From Lithodes maja (taxonomy: Eukaryota > Arthropoda > Malacostraca > Decapoda > Lithodidae), in assembly GCA_037953745.1 (NCBI GenBank), contig JBAKBP010013039.1, forward strand, positions 1-64,000: a stretch of DNA of 64,000 bases, in the 5' to 3' direction. This document shows, piece by piece, positions 43,729-55,259 of the stretch. How positions within the stretch are numbered: the stretch's first letter is position 1; the number at the start of each line of letters is the position of its first letter. Position numbers and translations under genes: made by a program. Under the pieces are notes generated by a model that was not told the DNA's origin, searched no databases, and saw only the letters and a program-made list of their open reading frames with translations.

Positions 43729-45509
43729 TGTTACACTGGCCAGCTTGCCAGAATGTGCTCGTACTCGCTAGCGCTCGCCAGGGCAGTGGAATGGGCTATA
43801 ATAATCGTAGAACGATGTTCTTTCTTTCTTAGTATTCATGTAGTCACAGCCAGATCAGTGGTGGTCTTTATTCTTGTCTGTGACACATGGAAGTATTTTA
43901 TATCAGTGATAGAGTATAAGACATGCAGCGTGAAGTTAAGGAGAGAGAGAGAGCGAGGTAGGCAGCGAGGTTGTATTATGTGCGTGTGTATGTACGTGTG
44001 CCTCCCTCGCTCGGGCGGGGTTTTCCCACGCTCTTGATTGGCTGGCGCGTCCTAGGACGCTTGCTTTTCATGACGTAGTGGTCTGTGATTGGGTGCTGCT
44101 GTCCTAGTGTTGGCGCTGGGGGGCTCTTGCCCGCGTGTCTCCTTCAGAGCTTGGCATAGCGTGCTTGGTCCTAGACGTCCCTCGCAATCTGTCCCCCAAT
44201 CTAACCCCCTGTACTACTGTTTCTCTCTCTGAACTTCTTCTTTTCCATTACTTCTCATCTTTATTCAATTACTTATCCCTTCTGGTTCTGCATACGACTT
44301 CCATAGTCGGCCAGTCGTATTACCAGCACCAGTTCTCACATATATTTTTGCACTAGCTTTAGGGATTATTGTTCATAGTCACACGAGTCATATAATCATT
44401 GGGTGCTTTAATTATTGAGTTGTTCTTTGTTGCTAGACAGTGGAAGATATCTTTAGTCGTTGTCTGAGTTATGTATATGGCGAGTCAAAGCCTATACGAC
44501 TTCGACGGAGCTAGGTGCCTGTAACCCTTGTGCATATTTTTCCTTTGCGAGTGTAGCAGTATACGAACGAAGAGCTTTTGCCTACTCTTGCTCATATGCT
44601 CGCTACCTCTTTGTGTTGACCTTTGTGGAGTGCCAGGGCAAGACCAGATACTTGAGATCTGGACTTACCAAGAGAGCCTCCTAGTCAATTAACATAACAT
44701 AAGGGAAATCTGTCCAAGGGGAGACAGTAGGCTACGAGCATGCTTGCGCTCTGCCTAGCCTCCTGGTACCTTGTATGCCGCTGCTAGACTTTATTAGTAA
44801 TAAAGACAGCATTGTGTTTATTAACTTTAACTGTGTATGCCTTAGGAATTATTTACGTATTATTTTAGCCTAGGTTGATGCTTGGTGCACAACCCAGTAT
44901 GGCTGTTACTTTGGCTAAGGAAGTACTGTTTTGAGTGGTTATTATTAGTGCTGTCACAGAGTTGTTGCACTCCCTTGTTATATATATATATGTATCCTAC
45001 TTATTGGTGTATTTAAGATACACGCTTTGGTGTCCTGCCCCTGCATTATTTCTGTTCTATATTAACGAGCATCTTAGAGCATCAGGCGTTTTCAGAAGAT
45101 TCCATATCTGTTTGCTGTAGGACTAGACTTTCAGTGTTTTCATAGAGCATTGAAGAGTTTAGTGTTGAGTACAGACTCACACTAAAGTTAATGTAAGCAT
45201 TTACTCCTTTATTAAATCTTTTTATAGTTTATTCAAGCATTGTTATTACTTAAGAGCATTTTATTAACGTAAAGTACTCCTGTTGTGAGTAGGCTTTGCC
45301 GTCACCGGAAAGCCTTTGTAGAAGTGCACTAAAACCCAGTTAATTGATACCCCGTTATCCAGTAGATTAACTCTGGAGGGTTTTAAGTGTTTTGTTCACC
45401 GGCGTAATAGTTCGAGGGTTTGGAATTAGCGTACCGTTGTTGCAGATATAGCCTATCATCTAGTCCAATATTGAGTGCCCTTGTTTATTTCGTAGTGCCG
45501 GTCGTAACA
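43729..45509 (+). repeat. Gypsy-2 3' LTR, intact, 1781 bp
   Basis: It starts TGTTACACTGG and ends GTCGTAACA, uninterrupted. It shows the empty sites for both insertions found in LTR1. Confidence 0.93.
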
Positions 45510-46120
45510 GGTTATGTGACTAGCGTCTGTGCTGGGTAAGGTAGAGGGTGGGGTGAGAGACTCAGCCATGCTTCAGACCTCGCGAGAGGTGGGGTTGCCT
45601 CGCTCTGCTCCACATTTCATGAATGGACCGCTCCATATTTATTCGCGATTTTGACCATCTAAACACTATTCCCACTTGTTTTATTGATGTCACATGTTAC
45701 TATCTTCATATTAAACGTTAAATAGGCGCATATGGATAGGTATTAATTATATTTATGGTATATTAAAGATTTTAGAGAGGAATGAATCATAATACCTACG
45801 CACAGGGGTATAGTGTATATGACAGGGGCTGCACAGCCTAGAGGTTAAGTTCCTTGAAATCACCACAAATTCTAATAGTTTTCTTGTCAGCCTTAAGGAC
45901 AGGTACAATAGGAGCAGCCCACTCACTACAGGTAACTGGTTCAAGTACACCCTTCATTCACCAGCTTGTCCAAAGCTTCTTCCACATTTTGTCGGTGATA
46001 ATAAGGTACTGTACGGGCTTTACTGAACTTTGGGGTCACGTCACTCTTGACATGGATCTTTGCAACAACACTCTAGATATTACATAATATTTGTCTAGCA
46101 GTCCTGCTTTAACTACTTGT

Positions 46121-46536
46121 TTAACCCACTGAGCCCCAGCTAGTTTATAATAAATGTACCACCCAGGACCAGCAGGTTTTGAAAAAAAAAAAAAATCCAG
46201 AAAACACCAGGAATGGGTTAGGAATGAAGGAAAACCCACAAAAAAACGATCCCCTAGGTCAAAAAGGGGTCCTACGGTGCGCCCGAAAGTCTGATTTACA
46301 AGAGGGGAAAATTGAAGGCAAAAACACCCAAAAACAGGTTTTTACGCAGTTGAACTTTGAGAGTTGTCAACCATCGGCATGGTTGCGTGGGATACTTACA
46401 CAGTTCCCATACAAATCTGAGCCCTCTAGGTGCCATAGGACCGGAGTAATTAACAGTGATGCAACGTTGTCGTCGCTAGGGTTTAGCGTTACAAACATTG
46501 CCGACGACGTGTCATCGCTGGGGTTCAGTGGGTTAA
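46121..46536 (-). mobile_element. Family C TTAA MITE, first copy
   Basis: TTAA is at 46121-46124 and 46533-46536. It is an inverted relative of the copy at 46540-47460: shared GAGGGCTCAGATTTGTATGG, ATCCCACGCAACC and TTCCTTCATTCCTAACC in reverse. It sits in Gypsy-1 upstream of the RT start. Non-coding. Confidence 0.8.
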
Positions 46537-46539
46537 CCT

Positions 46540-47460
46540 TTAACCCGTACAGCCCCAGCGACGCACCTGACGCGTCGGCGATGTATGTAACGCACAGCCC
46601 CAGACGCGCGCCTGGCGCGTCACCCTAATTGCGCCGACCGTAACCTCAGGTGTAGCCACTCAAGAGGGCTCAGATTTGTATGGGAACTGTGTACGTATCC
46701 CACGCAACCGTGCCGATGGTTGAAAACTCTCAAAGTCCACGTGCGTGCGCGTGAGCGCGCAATAACCTGGTTTTTTGGGGTAATTGCCTTCAATTTTTTA
46801 CTCTTGTAAAATAAGTTTTCGGGGGCTCTGTAGGACCATTCTCCGACCCCGGCTATATATTATATATATATTCCTCGAAATCCGGGTGTTTTGGCCGAAA
46901 AACGTCTAGGCTAGGCTACCGTATATTCGTTAATCAGACTGCTTCCCGCATTCCCGCGCATCCCCAAGCGTAGCTGTGTTATTTACCTGTAAAATGGCCT
47001 TAAGTAGAGCTCTCTAAGTCAACTGGGTGAGCTGTGATGATGATTTCATTGGAGATAACTTTATGGCCAAACCAGCCACTTTACACCACTTTTCGATACT
47101 GAACAACAACATACAGGCACACACGAACAAGCGACGCTCTCCTTCTTGTGGCCGGAGATGCGGAGCGTCGGTCCAGCCGGCTGTTGTTTACATGCGTCGG
47201 ACCGACGCCTCGCACACGAAGCTCACAGGCTTTCAAGCAATGGTACAATGTTGTACCACCCGGGTTCCTGGGGCCAAAAAAAAATGGTACACGTGTGTAC
47301 CAACCGGGTTTGAAGGGTTAAGCTTTTTGAGCGGTTTTTCGTGGTTTTTCCTTCATTCCTAACCTATTCGCTATTGTTTCTGGAATAAAACCATTTTTTG
47401 AAAACCGGCCGGGTTCTGGTGAACAAACATTACAAAACTAGCCGGGGCTGGACGGGTTAA
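46540..47460 (+). mobile_element. Family C TTAA MITE, second copy, carrying the 487 bp MITE
   Basis: TTAA is at 46540-46543 and 47457-47460, about 438 bp without the insertion. The left end reads TTAACCCGTACAGCCCC, followed by the palindromes GACGCACCTGACGCGTC (46560-46576) and GACGCGCGCCTGGCGCGTC (46603-46621), centres 44 bp apart. Its right end matches the pB3 right end at 62739, so pB3 may be the autonomous partner. Confidence 0.82.
46835..47321 (-). mobile_element. 487 bp MITE, second copy (inverted)
   Basis: It is nearly identical to the reverse complement of 10611-11097. The left end (in reverse) starts at TTAA 47321; the other edge reads ACCATTCTCCGACC, so that TTAA has decayed. Palindromes lie at 47286-47301 and 47242-47257, 44 bp apart. 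The antisense open frame here (47027-47362) is also open in the other copy. Confidence 0.9.
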
Positions 47461-47526
47461 ATGAAGTCCAGCCAGGTAAATGCCAACTTTACCCATCAGA
47501 TCCTTGCCACACAAATTGGTGTTATG

Positions 47527-48121
47527 TGAATTTACATATAAAAGGAGTGGGTGACCTCACAGCTTCATACAGCTCACAGTTTAGAAAGTTTAGAGAACTG
47601 TTGCAACTCCTGACCATGAGAGGGCTCCCACCCCACCTTAAAGGGAAGGTGTATACCTCATGTGTTAGGAGCGCTTTGACCTATGCCTCGGAGACGTGGC
47701 TGGTTAAAGCGGAGGATGTCAATAGAATGGAACAGAATGAGAAGAGAATGGTGAGATGGATGTGTGGGGTTAATCTTAGGGACAGGGTATCGAGCGAGGA
47801 ATTGAGAAGGCGTCTGGGCATTAGGAGTAACAGTGAAGTGATGCGCACGAGCCGACTTGGTTGGTTTGGACATGTGGAGAGAATGGATGATCAGAACTGG
47901 GTGAAGAAATGCCAGACTGTGAACTTGGGGGGAGCTGCGCGTAGGGGTGGACCTAGAATGACGTGGGCTCGGGTACTCCGGTCCGATCTCAAAATAAAGA
48001 ACTTGACAACAGAGGCTGCCCTTGACAGGACCGCCTGGAAAGCTGCCATTTAGGACGTGAGACTGTAACCACACTCTCTGTGGACGAACGGTCTTTAAAC
48101 TTGTATGTATGTATGTATGTA
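47527..48121 (+). pseudogene. LINE C-terminal fragment with TATG tail, second copy
   Basis: The open frame contains LKGKVYTSCVRSALTYASETW, MVRWMCGVNLRDRV, GHVERMDDQNWVKKC and GPRMTWARVLRSDLKIKNL, closely related to 32184-32618. It ends in a TGTATG tract at 48103-48121. Inserted in Gypsy-1 between protease and RT. Confidence 0.82.
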
Positions 48122-48201
48122 CAGCCATTGTATGCCACTAATGCAGTTGTTTTACCAATCACTTGAATTAATGCATTATCATAAGCACGCAGTCTCTTAC
48201 A

Positions 48202-49848
48202 TCAACATCTAGCTTCAGTAAATCTACCCACTGACTTAATTAATAAGGTAGAAACAGCTGTACCAGTGTCAATCTCAATAGGCACCAAAGTATTATTGAT
48301 CTTAAAATTATAAGCCTCTGTTTTAACTGCACAGATTGACTCCTTTACTGACAATAACGTCCCTTCACCATCTTCCTCTGTACTGCTCTGTTCACCGGAC
48401 TCATCATGTACCACCTTTACTGGACGGCTACCTCTTCCTTGAGTTTCGCTGGGTTTCTTATTTGGCCTATAGTCACTCCTATGCTCACCCCTACTCTGGT
48501 CATAACGCCCTTCCTTCCTGGCTGCCGTACACATCCTCTTTAGGTGTCCTTTTTTCTTACACCTGTGACAAACCAAATCACGGAATCTACAGTTAGCACT
48601 GTCATGGGAGTAACCACAATGTCTGCAACCAGGCCCACCTGATCCAACAGTGACAGTCACTGCTTTCACTACTGCTATCCCACTTTTCTCACTCACAAAA
48701 GCTTTCTCCATATTCAAAATTGTTATAAAGATCGCAGCAGCCTTCATCTTTTGTAGATCTAGATTCTCAGCCACTAAATTTGGGAAATAAATTTCATGTT
48801 CTACAGCCATAAACAATTGGTCTCTAACTCTATGATCGAACTGGTCACCAAAATTACAATCCTTGGCTAGGGCTCCGAGGTCGGCATACACTCAACCCTC
48901 TGCTATCGCGGGTAATTGGTGCCCTAATTCTACCGCTATAGCGAGATTCCCCATAGCAGAACTGAAGAACTTATGGGAATAATTATAATTGGTGCAGAGG
49001 TCCATAATTTTGACCTATTTCTTGCTACTTTCACATTTTGTTTACCATATATACTTATAAATACATATTATGAGGAGATTACTTACCACACATAATATAT
49101 TTGAAATCAGTCTTATGTAGCCTAGCCTAATTCATCGGCATAATTTCGGCGCTTTCGTCTGACACGGCGTCGGCGTTGGTAGCCTAGACCGACGTTTTGA
49201 TGGTCCTGGGAATTTAATTCCTTCATCATTACCACCAGACCCACTATCCCTATCACTGAATGCACCAAAGGCCATAATAAACTCGCAAGATAAGAGGTTC
49301 GGGCAGAAAAAAAGCTTGTAAACATGTAGTTTTTCAACACAATGGTTGCCAGCCTGTCCACCGATCACAGGCATTCACAGCCGCCGATGTTCTATGACAT
49401 CATCAGGCGCCGTGTTTGAACATTCCCGTCGGTACGGAGCCGCGATAGCACCCTTATTGGCAGTGATAGCGGAAAAGTTAGGTTTTTTAGGTAGTCGCTA
49501 CAGCAAAACCCGCGATAGCAGAGGGTTGAGTGTACATATCATTCAGAGTTTCCCCAGCTCTCTTTTTTCGCTGCTGGAAAACAATTAAGCTACGGTGATA
49601 GGAGGGCTTCACATCATAATGTTTCTGCAGAGCAGTCAGCATAAGATTTGGTATGTGGCAGGTCTGGTGCACACAGATTGCCTAGCACCCCATAGACCTC
49701 GGTGCCCACAGACACCAGCAATATGTTCTTCTTTTTATCCTCATCTGTTACTGATGAATGAGCAAAATGGGCCTCCAACAAACTCAGACACAACTCTAAA
49801 GATATTTTGGAGGGATCAAAAAGAGTCAATTTTCACTGTTGACGCCAT
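48202..49848 (-). pseudogene. Gypsy-1 gag and protease
   Basis: The start codon lies at 49848-49846 (MASTVKIDSF), followed by a one-base shift into DPSKISLELCLSLLEAHF. Another break lies near 49670. The MITE at 48899-49532 sits within a Tyr codon (RAGETLNDMY | ADLGAL); removing it with one TA restores the frame. Downstream are a CCHC-type knuckle (CHRCKKKGHLKRMC) and the protease site IEIDTGTAVSTL. The usual third residue Ala/Ser of DTGA is present as DTGT. Confidence 0.82.
48899..49532 (-). mobile_element. TA-flanked MITE, CACTCAACCCTC ends (Tigger type)
   Basis: TA is at 48897-48898 and 49533-49534. The ends are CACTCAACCCTCTGCTATCG, and the same in reverse. On the minus strand 49130-49290 it keeps an exon-like piece (FSDRD...GGND...PSKR), also present in the element at 54074-55150. 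No catalytic domain. Confidence 0.88.
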
Positions 49849-49929
49849 AATGTGCACATACTGACCACCCCACGGCTACAGCAGACCAGCTAGCCTAGGC
49901 AGGATTCCTCTGTTCCTCTTGTCTGGTCC

Positions 49930-50640
49930 TATCTATCTATTGCCTGACGCCGTGATCCCCGAAGGGGTGCCACGAACGAACCGCCCCCATGCACCTCTGT
50001 CCCCAGTCAGTCGACGCCCTTCCTCCCAACCAGCACCGCCTTCATCCATATACTTCCTTACTCCATCCTTCCACCTCTCTTTCGGTCTACCTCTCCCTCT
50101 CTGTTCTTCCACCTCGCTCTCGTACACCTTCTTAGCCATTCTCTCGCTTCCCATACGTTCCATATGGCCGATCCATCTCAAGGTGTTCCTTTTCACACTT
50201 TCCAGCACATCTAACTCTACACCACACCTCCTTCTTACTTCCTCATTTGTCTGTCTATGCCTCCATGTAACTCCGCACGCACTTCTCCAGTAACTAATTT
50301 CCACCCCTCTCACTCTTGGTCTGAGTCTCTTCTCAAACGTCCATGCTTCGCTTCCGTAAGTCAGTGTCGGGATGACCACACTGTCATGCAAGGACTTCTT
50401 CACTTCCATACTGACCACCCTATTTCTTGTTACTGCTTTCAGCGTTCCTACAACCCTCTTCCCCTGCTGTACCCTCTCCCGCACTTCTTCATCCATAGTC
50501 CCATTTTTACTCAACACACTGCCCAGATACTTAAAGGAGCTGACGATCTCCATAGCCTGACCGTTCAACTTCACCTCACACTCTGTGACTTCCACCAGTC
50601 CATATATCGGCCTGCCAACCATTCCTCAGGCTGCTCTCAC
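49930..50640 (-). pseudogene. RTE-like LINE C-terminal fragment
   Basis: One frame reads MEIVSSFKYLGSVLSKNGTMDEEVRERV, VVIPTLTYGSEAWTF, NTLRWIGHMERM and GRGRPKERWKDGVRKYM. This is the thumb/C-terminal region of RTE-type LINEs, 5' truncated with no polymerase motifs. It sits upstream (minus sense) of Gypsy-1 gag, where an LTR would be expected. Confidence 0.83.
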
Positions 50641-50649
50641 GTTTCCTGA

Positions 50650-51650
50650 TGCCATCTGGTACCTCACAAACAAAGAGCAGATCCCATCCTCATCGCCAAT
50701 ATTACATTTTGAGGAATATTGAAAAACGGGAGTCCTCCATGGTGTTAAAATATATTTCAAAAGCCACGTTCCCGTTATCAACGTCAGGTCAAACAAAAGA
50801 GCATCACATTCATTACAAATTATACCAGTAGTACAGTATTGGAACCTATAACTGAAATGAACTCACACTGGTACCAGTATATCCTCTGATTAAACTAAAA
50901 TAGATAATAGTTGAATGTTAATACATAACAAATACATTGAGGAAAAACTTGCATATAGTGGAAGTGGAATTGTGGCACGGGCAAAGGAAACATGTCTTGA
51001 CAAAGTAGTCCTGGAGACCATTTTGTCATGGCCATCCTTTAGCAGGGGTTTCCCAGGGGGAAACAACGCATCAGAGATGATGATATGATGATGAATGGTG
51101 GCAAAGAATTACATCATCCCCCCTTTAAGTTGCCTCTTACGACACATAGTAGAGACGTGTGGTATATTCTTATATTTATTCTACCACATGGGTAGAGGCC
51201 CCCTTGATCATCTGGGGGGTATTTGTAAAATTATATTGCAGGTAACATATTTAAATTTAGCTTTGTAATTAACATAAACTAATTTTCTGAAGCTCAAGTG
51301 TAGGTAGCCTACACTCAAATTCAGATTTATTTATTTTTAACATCCGTGAAGATGACACATCAAATTCTGACACTTTCAAAAAAAGCTAATATAAAGGTAA
51401 TTGACAAACCTCGAAAAACAAAGATACGAGTGATTGAAACAGCTGCCAAGAATTAGTTTTTCAATACATTAATAAGCTTGTTAAGTAGCCATTAATTCAG
51501 GATGCAAGCTACAGGCTAGTCATAATAAGTATATACTCTTTCAGAGCTTTCACCATTTAAAGCCAAGTTCTGGAGCATTAGGCCTGTTTGGTTTTGATAC
51601 TGTTTCAAATTAGTGTGGAGCTATTATCTGCTGATGACTGTACCTGCAAC
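50650..51650. other. Unassigned, AT-rich
   Basis: No gene is visible. TTGCCTCTTACGACACATAGTAG (around 51130) resembles sequence in some arthropod LINE 3' ends, but I cannot assign it. The rest is the 3' flank of the zinc-finger gene. Confidence 0.4.
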
Positions 51651-51662
51651 CAAAACTAATTT

Positions 51663-53620
51663 TCAGAAACACTTGAGAGAGACATTTTGTGAACATGTGT
51701 TATGCTTTAAGTAGACATACTTATATGAGAACCCTTTACCACAATGATCACATTTTAACTTTTTCTCTTTTGAATGAACCAATTTATGTCTTGTGAGGTC
51801 CCTCTTATGACTAATCATTTTACCACACTCCTCACACTCAAACTTCTCTCCCATATGAGCTAATATATGTGTGATGAGGGTACTTTTCTGACCAAACAAT
51901 TTACCACATTCGTCACACTCAAACTTCTTCTCTACCGTATGAACCCATTTTTTATGTTTTGCGAGGTTACACTTACGGCCAAACATTTTATCACACTCCT
52001 CACACTCAAATTTCTTCTCTACTGTATGAACTAATAAATGTTTGGTGAGGTGACCTTTCTGACCAAACATTGTACCACACTCCTCACTCAAATTTCTTCT
52101 CTTCCGTATAAACTACTAAATGACTTGTGAGGTTACTCTTGCGACCAAAGATTGTACCACACTCCTCACATTAAAACTTCTTGTCTGCTGTATGAACTAA
52201 TAAATGTCTGGGGAGGTTACACTTTTGACCAAACATTTTTACCACACTCCTCACACTCAACTACTCTCCTGTATGAACTAATAAATGTGAGGCGACTTGA
52301 CTCTTCCGGCCAAACATTTTACCACACTCCTCACACTCAAATTTCTTCTCTCCTGTATGAACTAATAAATGTTTGGTGAGGGTAGACCTTTGACCAAACA
52401 TTTTACCACACTCCTCACACTCAAACTTCTTCTCTCCCGTATGAACTAATAAATGTGTAGTGAGGTTACACTTATGACCAAACATTTTACCACACTCCTC
52501 ACACTCAAACTTCTTCTCTCCCGAATGAACTAATAAATGTGTGGTGAGGGTACTCTTATAACCAAACATTTTCCCACACTCCTCACACTCAAACTTCTTC
52601 TCTCCCGTATGAACTAATAAATGTTTGGTGAGGTTACTCTTATTTCCAAATAATTTGCCACACTCCTCACACTCAAACTTCTTTTCTCCCGAATGAACTA
52701 ATAAATGTCTGTTGAGGTTACACTTATGACCAAACATTTTACCACACTCCTCACACTCAAACTGCTTAACTCCCATATGAGCTAATATATGTGCGGTGAG
52801 GGTACTCTTATAACCAAACATTTTGCCACATTCCTCACACTCAAACTTCTCTCCCGTATGAACTAATAAATGTTTGGTGAGAGTACACTTTTGACCAAAC
52901 ATTTTACCACACTCCTCACACTCAAACTTCTTCCCCCCTGTATGAACTAATAAATGTCTATGGAGGTGACTATTACAACTAAACATTTTACCACACTCCT
53001 CACACTCAAACTTCTTCTCTCTTGTATGACCTAATAAATGTTTGGCGAGGATAGACTTTTTACCAAACATTTCGCCACACACTTGACACTTATGTTTCTT
53101 GATCTTTTGCTTTAGGGTGCCTATGTGATGAAATTCATGTTTAGAATTGCCATCAGAACTCTCACTAGGATTATTTTTCAGGGTTTCATCTTCACATCTA
53201 ACACTTTCAATGTTGTCAATATTCACTCCTCTCTCTACTTTCTCTCCACATATGGTAACTTTACCATTGTCTTCATAGTCCCAAATTTCCTCTTCATGTT
53301 TAATCATTTCTGTTCCTTCATAGTCCAACATTTCATTATTACAATTTTTTATCTCTTCCATTTCCACCTTTGTAACTGATCCTTCTTGTACAATTTCCAT
53401 CTTAACTTTTCTCTCCCTATAACCATCTAACCAAAAATAGGTTTACTTTTATATTGAAACCTCAGAAGTCTTGTTAACTTACAAGAAGGTCCCACCAAGA
53501 CATAAGGATATTTATTCAATTGTATAATGTAGGAACAAACTCACAAGCTTCATTATTTTGGCAGTTTTGGAACTACACATATTTGGTGTTTTTTCCTGAT
53601 GATAAATTTCAGATGTGGAC
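51663..53620 (-). CDS. C2H2 zinc-finger protein gene, last exon, reading frame broken
   Basis: A probable DNA-binding nuclear protein. The minus-strand exon starts after a good 3' splice site (CTCTTGTTTCAG/GTCC at 53620). The first ATG of the long frame is 53400-53398. About 100 acidic N-terminal residues with no domain I recognise precede ten C2H2 fingers in one frame to a stop at 52261 (linkers HTGEKKFECEEC). About seven further fingers follow to 51663 in other frames, including one good block of five ending SQNVSLKCF. Fingers are very alike (GKMFGYKSTL, GKMFGHKCNL recur). The break at 52090-52260 means either a decayed tail or a real stop giving a ten-finger protein. No KRAB, BTB or ZAD domain is visible. 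Confidence 0.7.
51690..53095. repeat. 84 bp tandem finger repeats
   Basis: The DNA of the zinc-finger array repeats every 84 bp (28 codons) about 17 times, with blocks such as CCACACTCCTCACACTCAAA recurring almost unchanged. One or two finger units are 3 bp shorter. Confidence 0.85.
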
Positions 53621-54073
53621 CTGAAACAAGAGACAACATATGATTAGAAGTTAGCATAGACAATTACCACAGATTTTTTGTTATGTTTTGGTATTCTTAA
53701 CATATCAATGGATTAGTAACTCTTTCCCTGCAGCTCCTTATATAATAGGTTTGATTCCCAAACGGAGATATGAAAACCTATATCTATACTCAAACCATTT
53801 TATGATGTAATTTCTCTGGCCATGGATTGGCAGCGCTGGAAATTCCACTCATCAGGTGTAATTTTATACCACGGATGATCGCTCGTGACCTACCTCTTTC
53901 TCTCTCCTTCCCTTATTGAACTTAATGCTCATTATGAATTATTTTAATACAGTGACAACCGCCAGGTGACTTTGTTCAAATTTGGAAGGCTCTCATGAGA
54001 GAAAGAGAGAGAGAGAAGGGTAGGAGGAGAAGGGTAGGAGGAGGAGAGAGGAGACAAAAAAGGTAATACTGTA

Positions 54074-55150
54074 CACTCAACCCTCCGTTATCACGGGTTT
54101 GGTTATAGCGTTTCACCGTTATCATGCATACCTAAAAAACCCAACTATTCTGTTACCACGGGTCTTAGAGCAGTTATCGCGGCCCCTCTCTGACGGGAAA
54201 ACTCGAAAATCCCGCCTGTCTACGTCACCGCCAAGCATGGGGTGATTCAGCAGCTGATTGGCTTGACGTCAGAGCTAGGTGAGGCTTTCATCGATTGTTT
54301 TTTTCTATTCTTATATTTATTTATTAATCATGTATCATACAGTGGAGCACCGAAAACAAGAACAATAATTAAGATTTGACATCAAACTAGAAAACACAAA
54401 CAAACAAGTGAATCCAATGAATCCGAAATGATCGAAATCAGAGCGTCACTTGCGCAGTGTTGCCACAGCTTGGGTTTTTATACAAGATCTTGGGTTTTCG
54501 ACACCTGCCTTGGAGGCTTGGATATTTATATATATACATCTTGGGTTTTTATACGTGATCTTAGAGATTTTGTCAGGTTCCTTGGACTTTTCTATTTTAT
54601 CCAGTGGCAACACTGCACTTGCGCATTTTCCATCCGCCATCTTTGTTGTCGTCAACATAAGCCAGACGCTTCTAAGTCCACCCGCCTTTTACTTGCTTAT
54701 TTGTGCCTAAACCTCTTATCTCTCGCGTTTATTATGACCTCTAGTGCATTCAGTGATAGGGATGGTGAGCCTGGTGGTAATGATGTAGGAATTGAAAGCC
54801 CGAGACCATCAAAACACAGTCAAGTGCCGAAAGCCACGGATTGACGATCATACGATGGGATAGGCTAGGCCTAGGCTATGCTAAATATGATTAGGTGTTC
54901 AAATAAAGTCTATGTGGTAAGTAATATCCTCATAATACTGTATGTATTTTTATATATTTTCAATAGATATTTATTGGATGTAGGCTTATTTAAGGGGAGA
55001 AATGGGTACTTGGATGAATCTGGGGGTCGAAAAGTTGGGACCTGGGAACCAACTTATTTTCCCCATAAGTTATGAAGTTCTATTATCGCGGTTCTCGTTA
55101 TAGCGGTACTAACTAAGCACCAATTAGGCACGATAACAGAGGGTTGAGTG
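54074..55150 (+). mobile_element. TA-flanked Tigger-type element, deletion derivative
   Basis: TA is at 54072-54073 and 55151-55152. The ends are CACTCAACCCTCCGTTATCA and, in reverse, CACTCAACCCTCTGTTATCG. It keeps an exon-like N-terminal piece, SSAFSDRDGEPGGNDVGIE (near 54733), related to the piece in 48899-49532, but no DDE core. Confidence 0.85.
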
Positions 55151-55259
55151 TACAGTACAAGACTTCTAAAATATCAAGTCACTTTAGGTGGAGCGCCTCT
55201 CTCTCTAATAAGGTCCTTCTTAATTTGAACAAAATGAGAAAGAGAGGTGGCGGTAGGTA

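Larger units (their letters stand above)
35219..45509 (+). mobile_element. Gypsy-2, complete LTR retrotransposon (defective)
   Basis: The LTRs start TGTTACACTGGCC and end GTCGTAACA. GGTT duplicates the target at 35215-35218 and 45510-45513. The order is LTR1, a primer-binding region just after 39334 (AATGGCGACCTTAG), gag, protease, a truncated RT fused to the end of RNase H, a purine tract GGGCGGGG, then LTR2. No integrase remains, so it needs help from other elements. In the first ~550 bp the two LTRs differ, by eye, by about eight substitutions and one 9 bp indel. Confidence 0.93.
34985..45848 (+). mobile_element. Family A MITE in Gypsy-1, split by Gypsy-2
   Basis: TTAA is at 34985-34988 and 45845-45848. 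The left piece (to 35218) has the usual left end and body; the right piece (45510-45848) resumes with ATTTTGACCATCTAAACACT, CATATGGATAG and right end GCCTAGAGGTTAA. The Gypsy-1 reading frame continues across the TTAA. Net length is about 570 bp. Confidence 0.85.
34139..46120 (-). pseudogene. Gypsy-1 reverse transcriptase, split by insertions
   Basis: The RT starts at 46120-45849 ([28 protein letters not shown]), jumps across the family A MITE at TTAA to 34985, and continues with TYPLP-type sequence, FSKIDLQNAYLQVLVDE, RLPFGLSLSPAIFQ, then (after a LINE fragment at 34541-34706) HIIICVDNKSEHARL, YLGYRYHISGGGIKP and DFHSFVGMVTYYCKFI. The YxDD box falls at the LINE insertion and is incomplete. 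Strongly damaged. Confidence 0.85.
32690..49848 (-). mobile_element. Gypsy-1, minus-strand Ty3/Gypsy element, multiply interrupted
   Basis: Reading down the minus strand: gag (49848-49535, then 48897), zinc knuckle and protease (about 48600-48202), a protease-RT linker (47526-47461), the RT start (46120-45849), RT (34985-34139), RNase H (34127-33594) and integrase (about 33175-32690). Each break corresponds to an identified insertion, and several joints restore the frame when the insertion and one target copy are removed. The order gag-PR-RT-RH-IN is that of Ty3/Gypsy. No LTRs were identified. Confidence 0.85.

Noticed and set aside
47027..47362. 111-codon frame as a gene
   Set aside because: Lies antisense in a MITE, runs over its terminal palindromes and has no domain.
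51690..53095. CRISPR-like regular repeats
   Set aside because: The 84 bp period is 28 codons and encodes C2H2 fingers; no short repeats with unique spacers.
53125..53379. Plus-strand frame opposite the zinc-finger gene
   Set aside because: Shadow of the acidic N-terminal coding region on the other strand.
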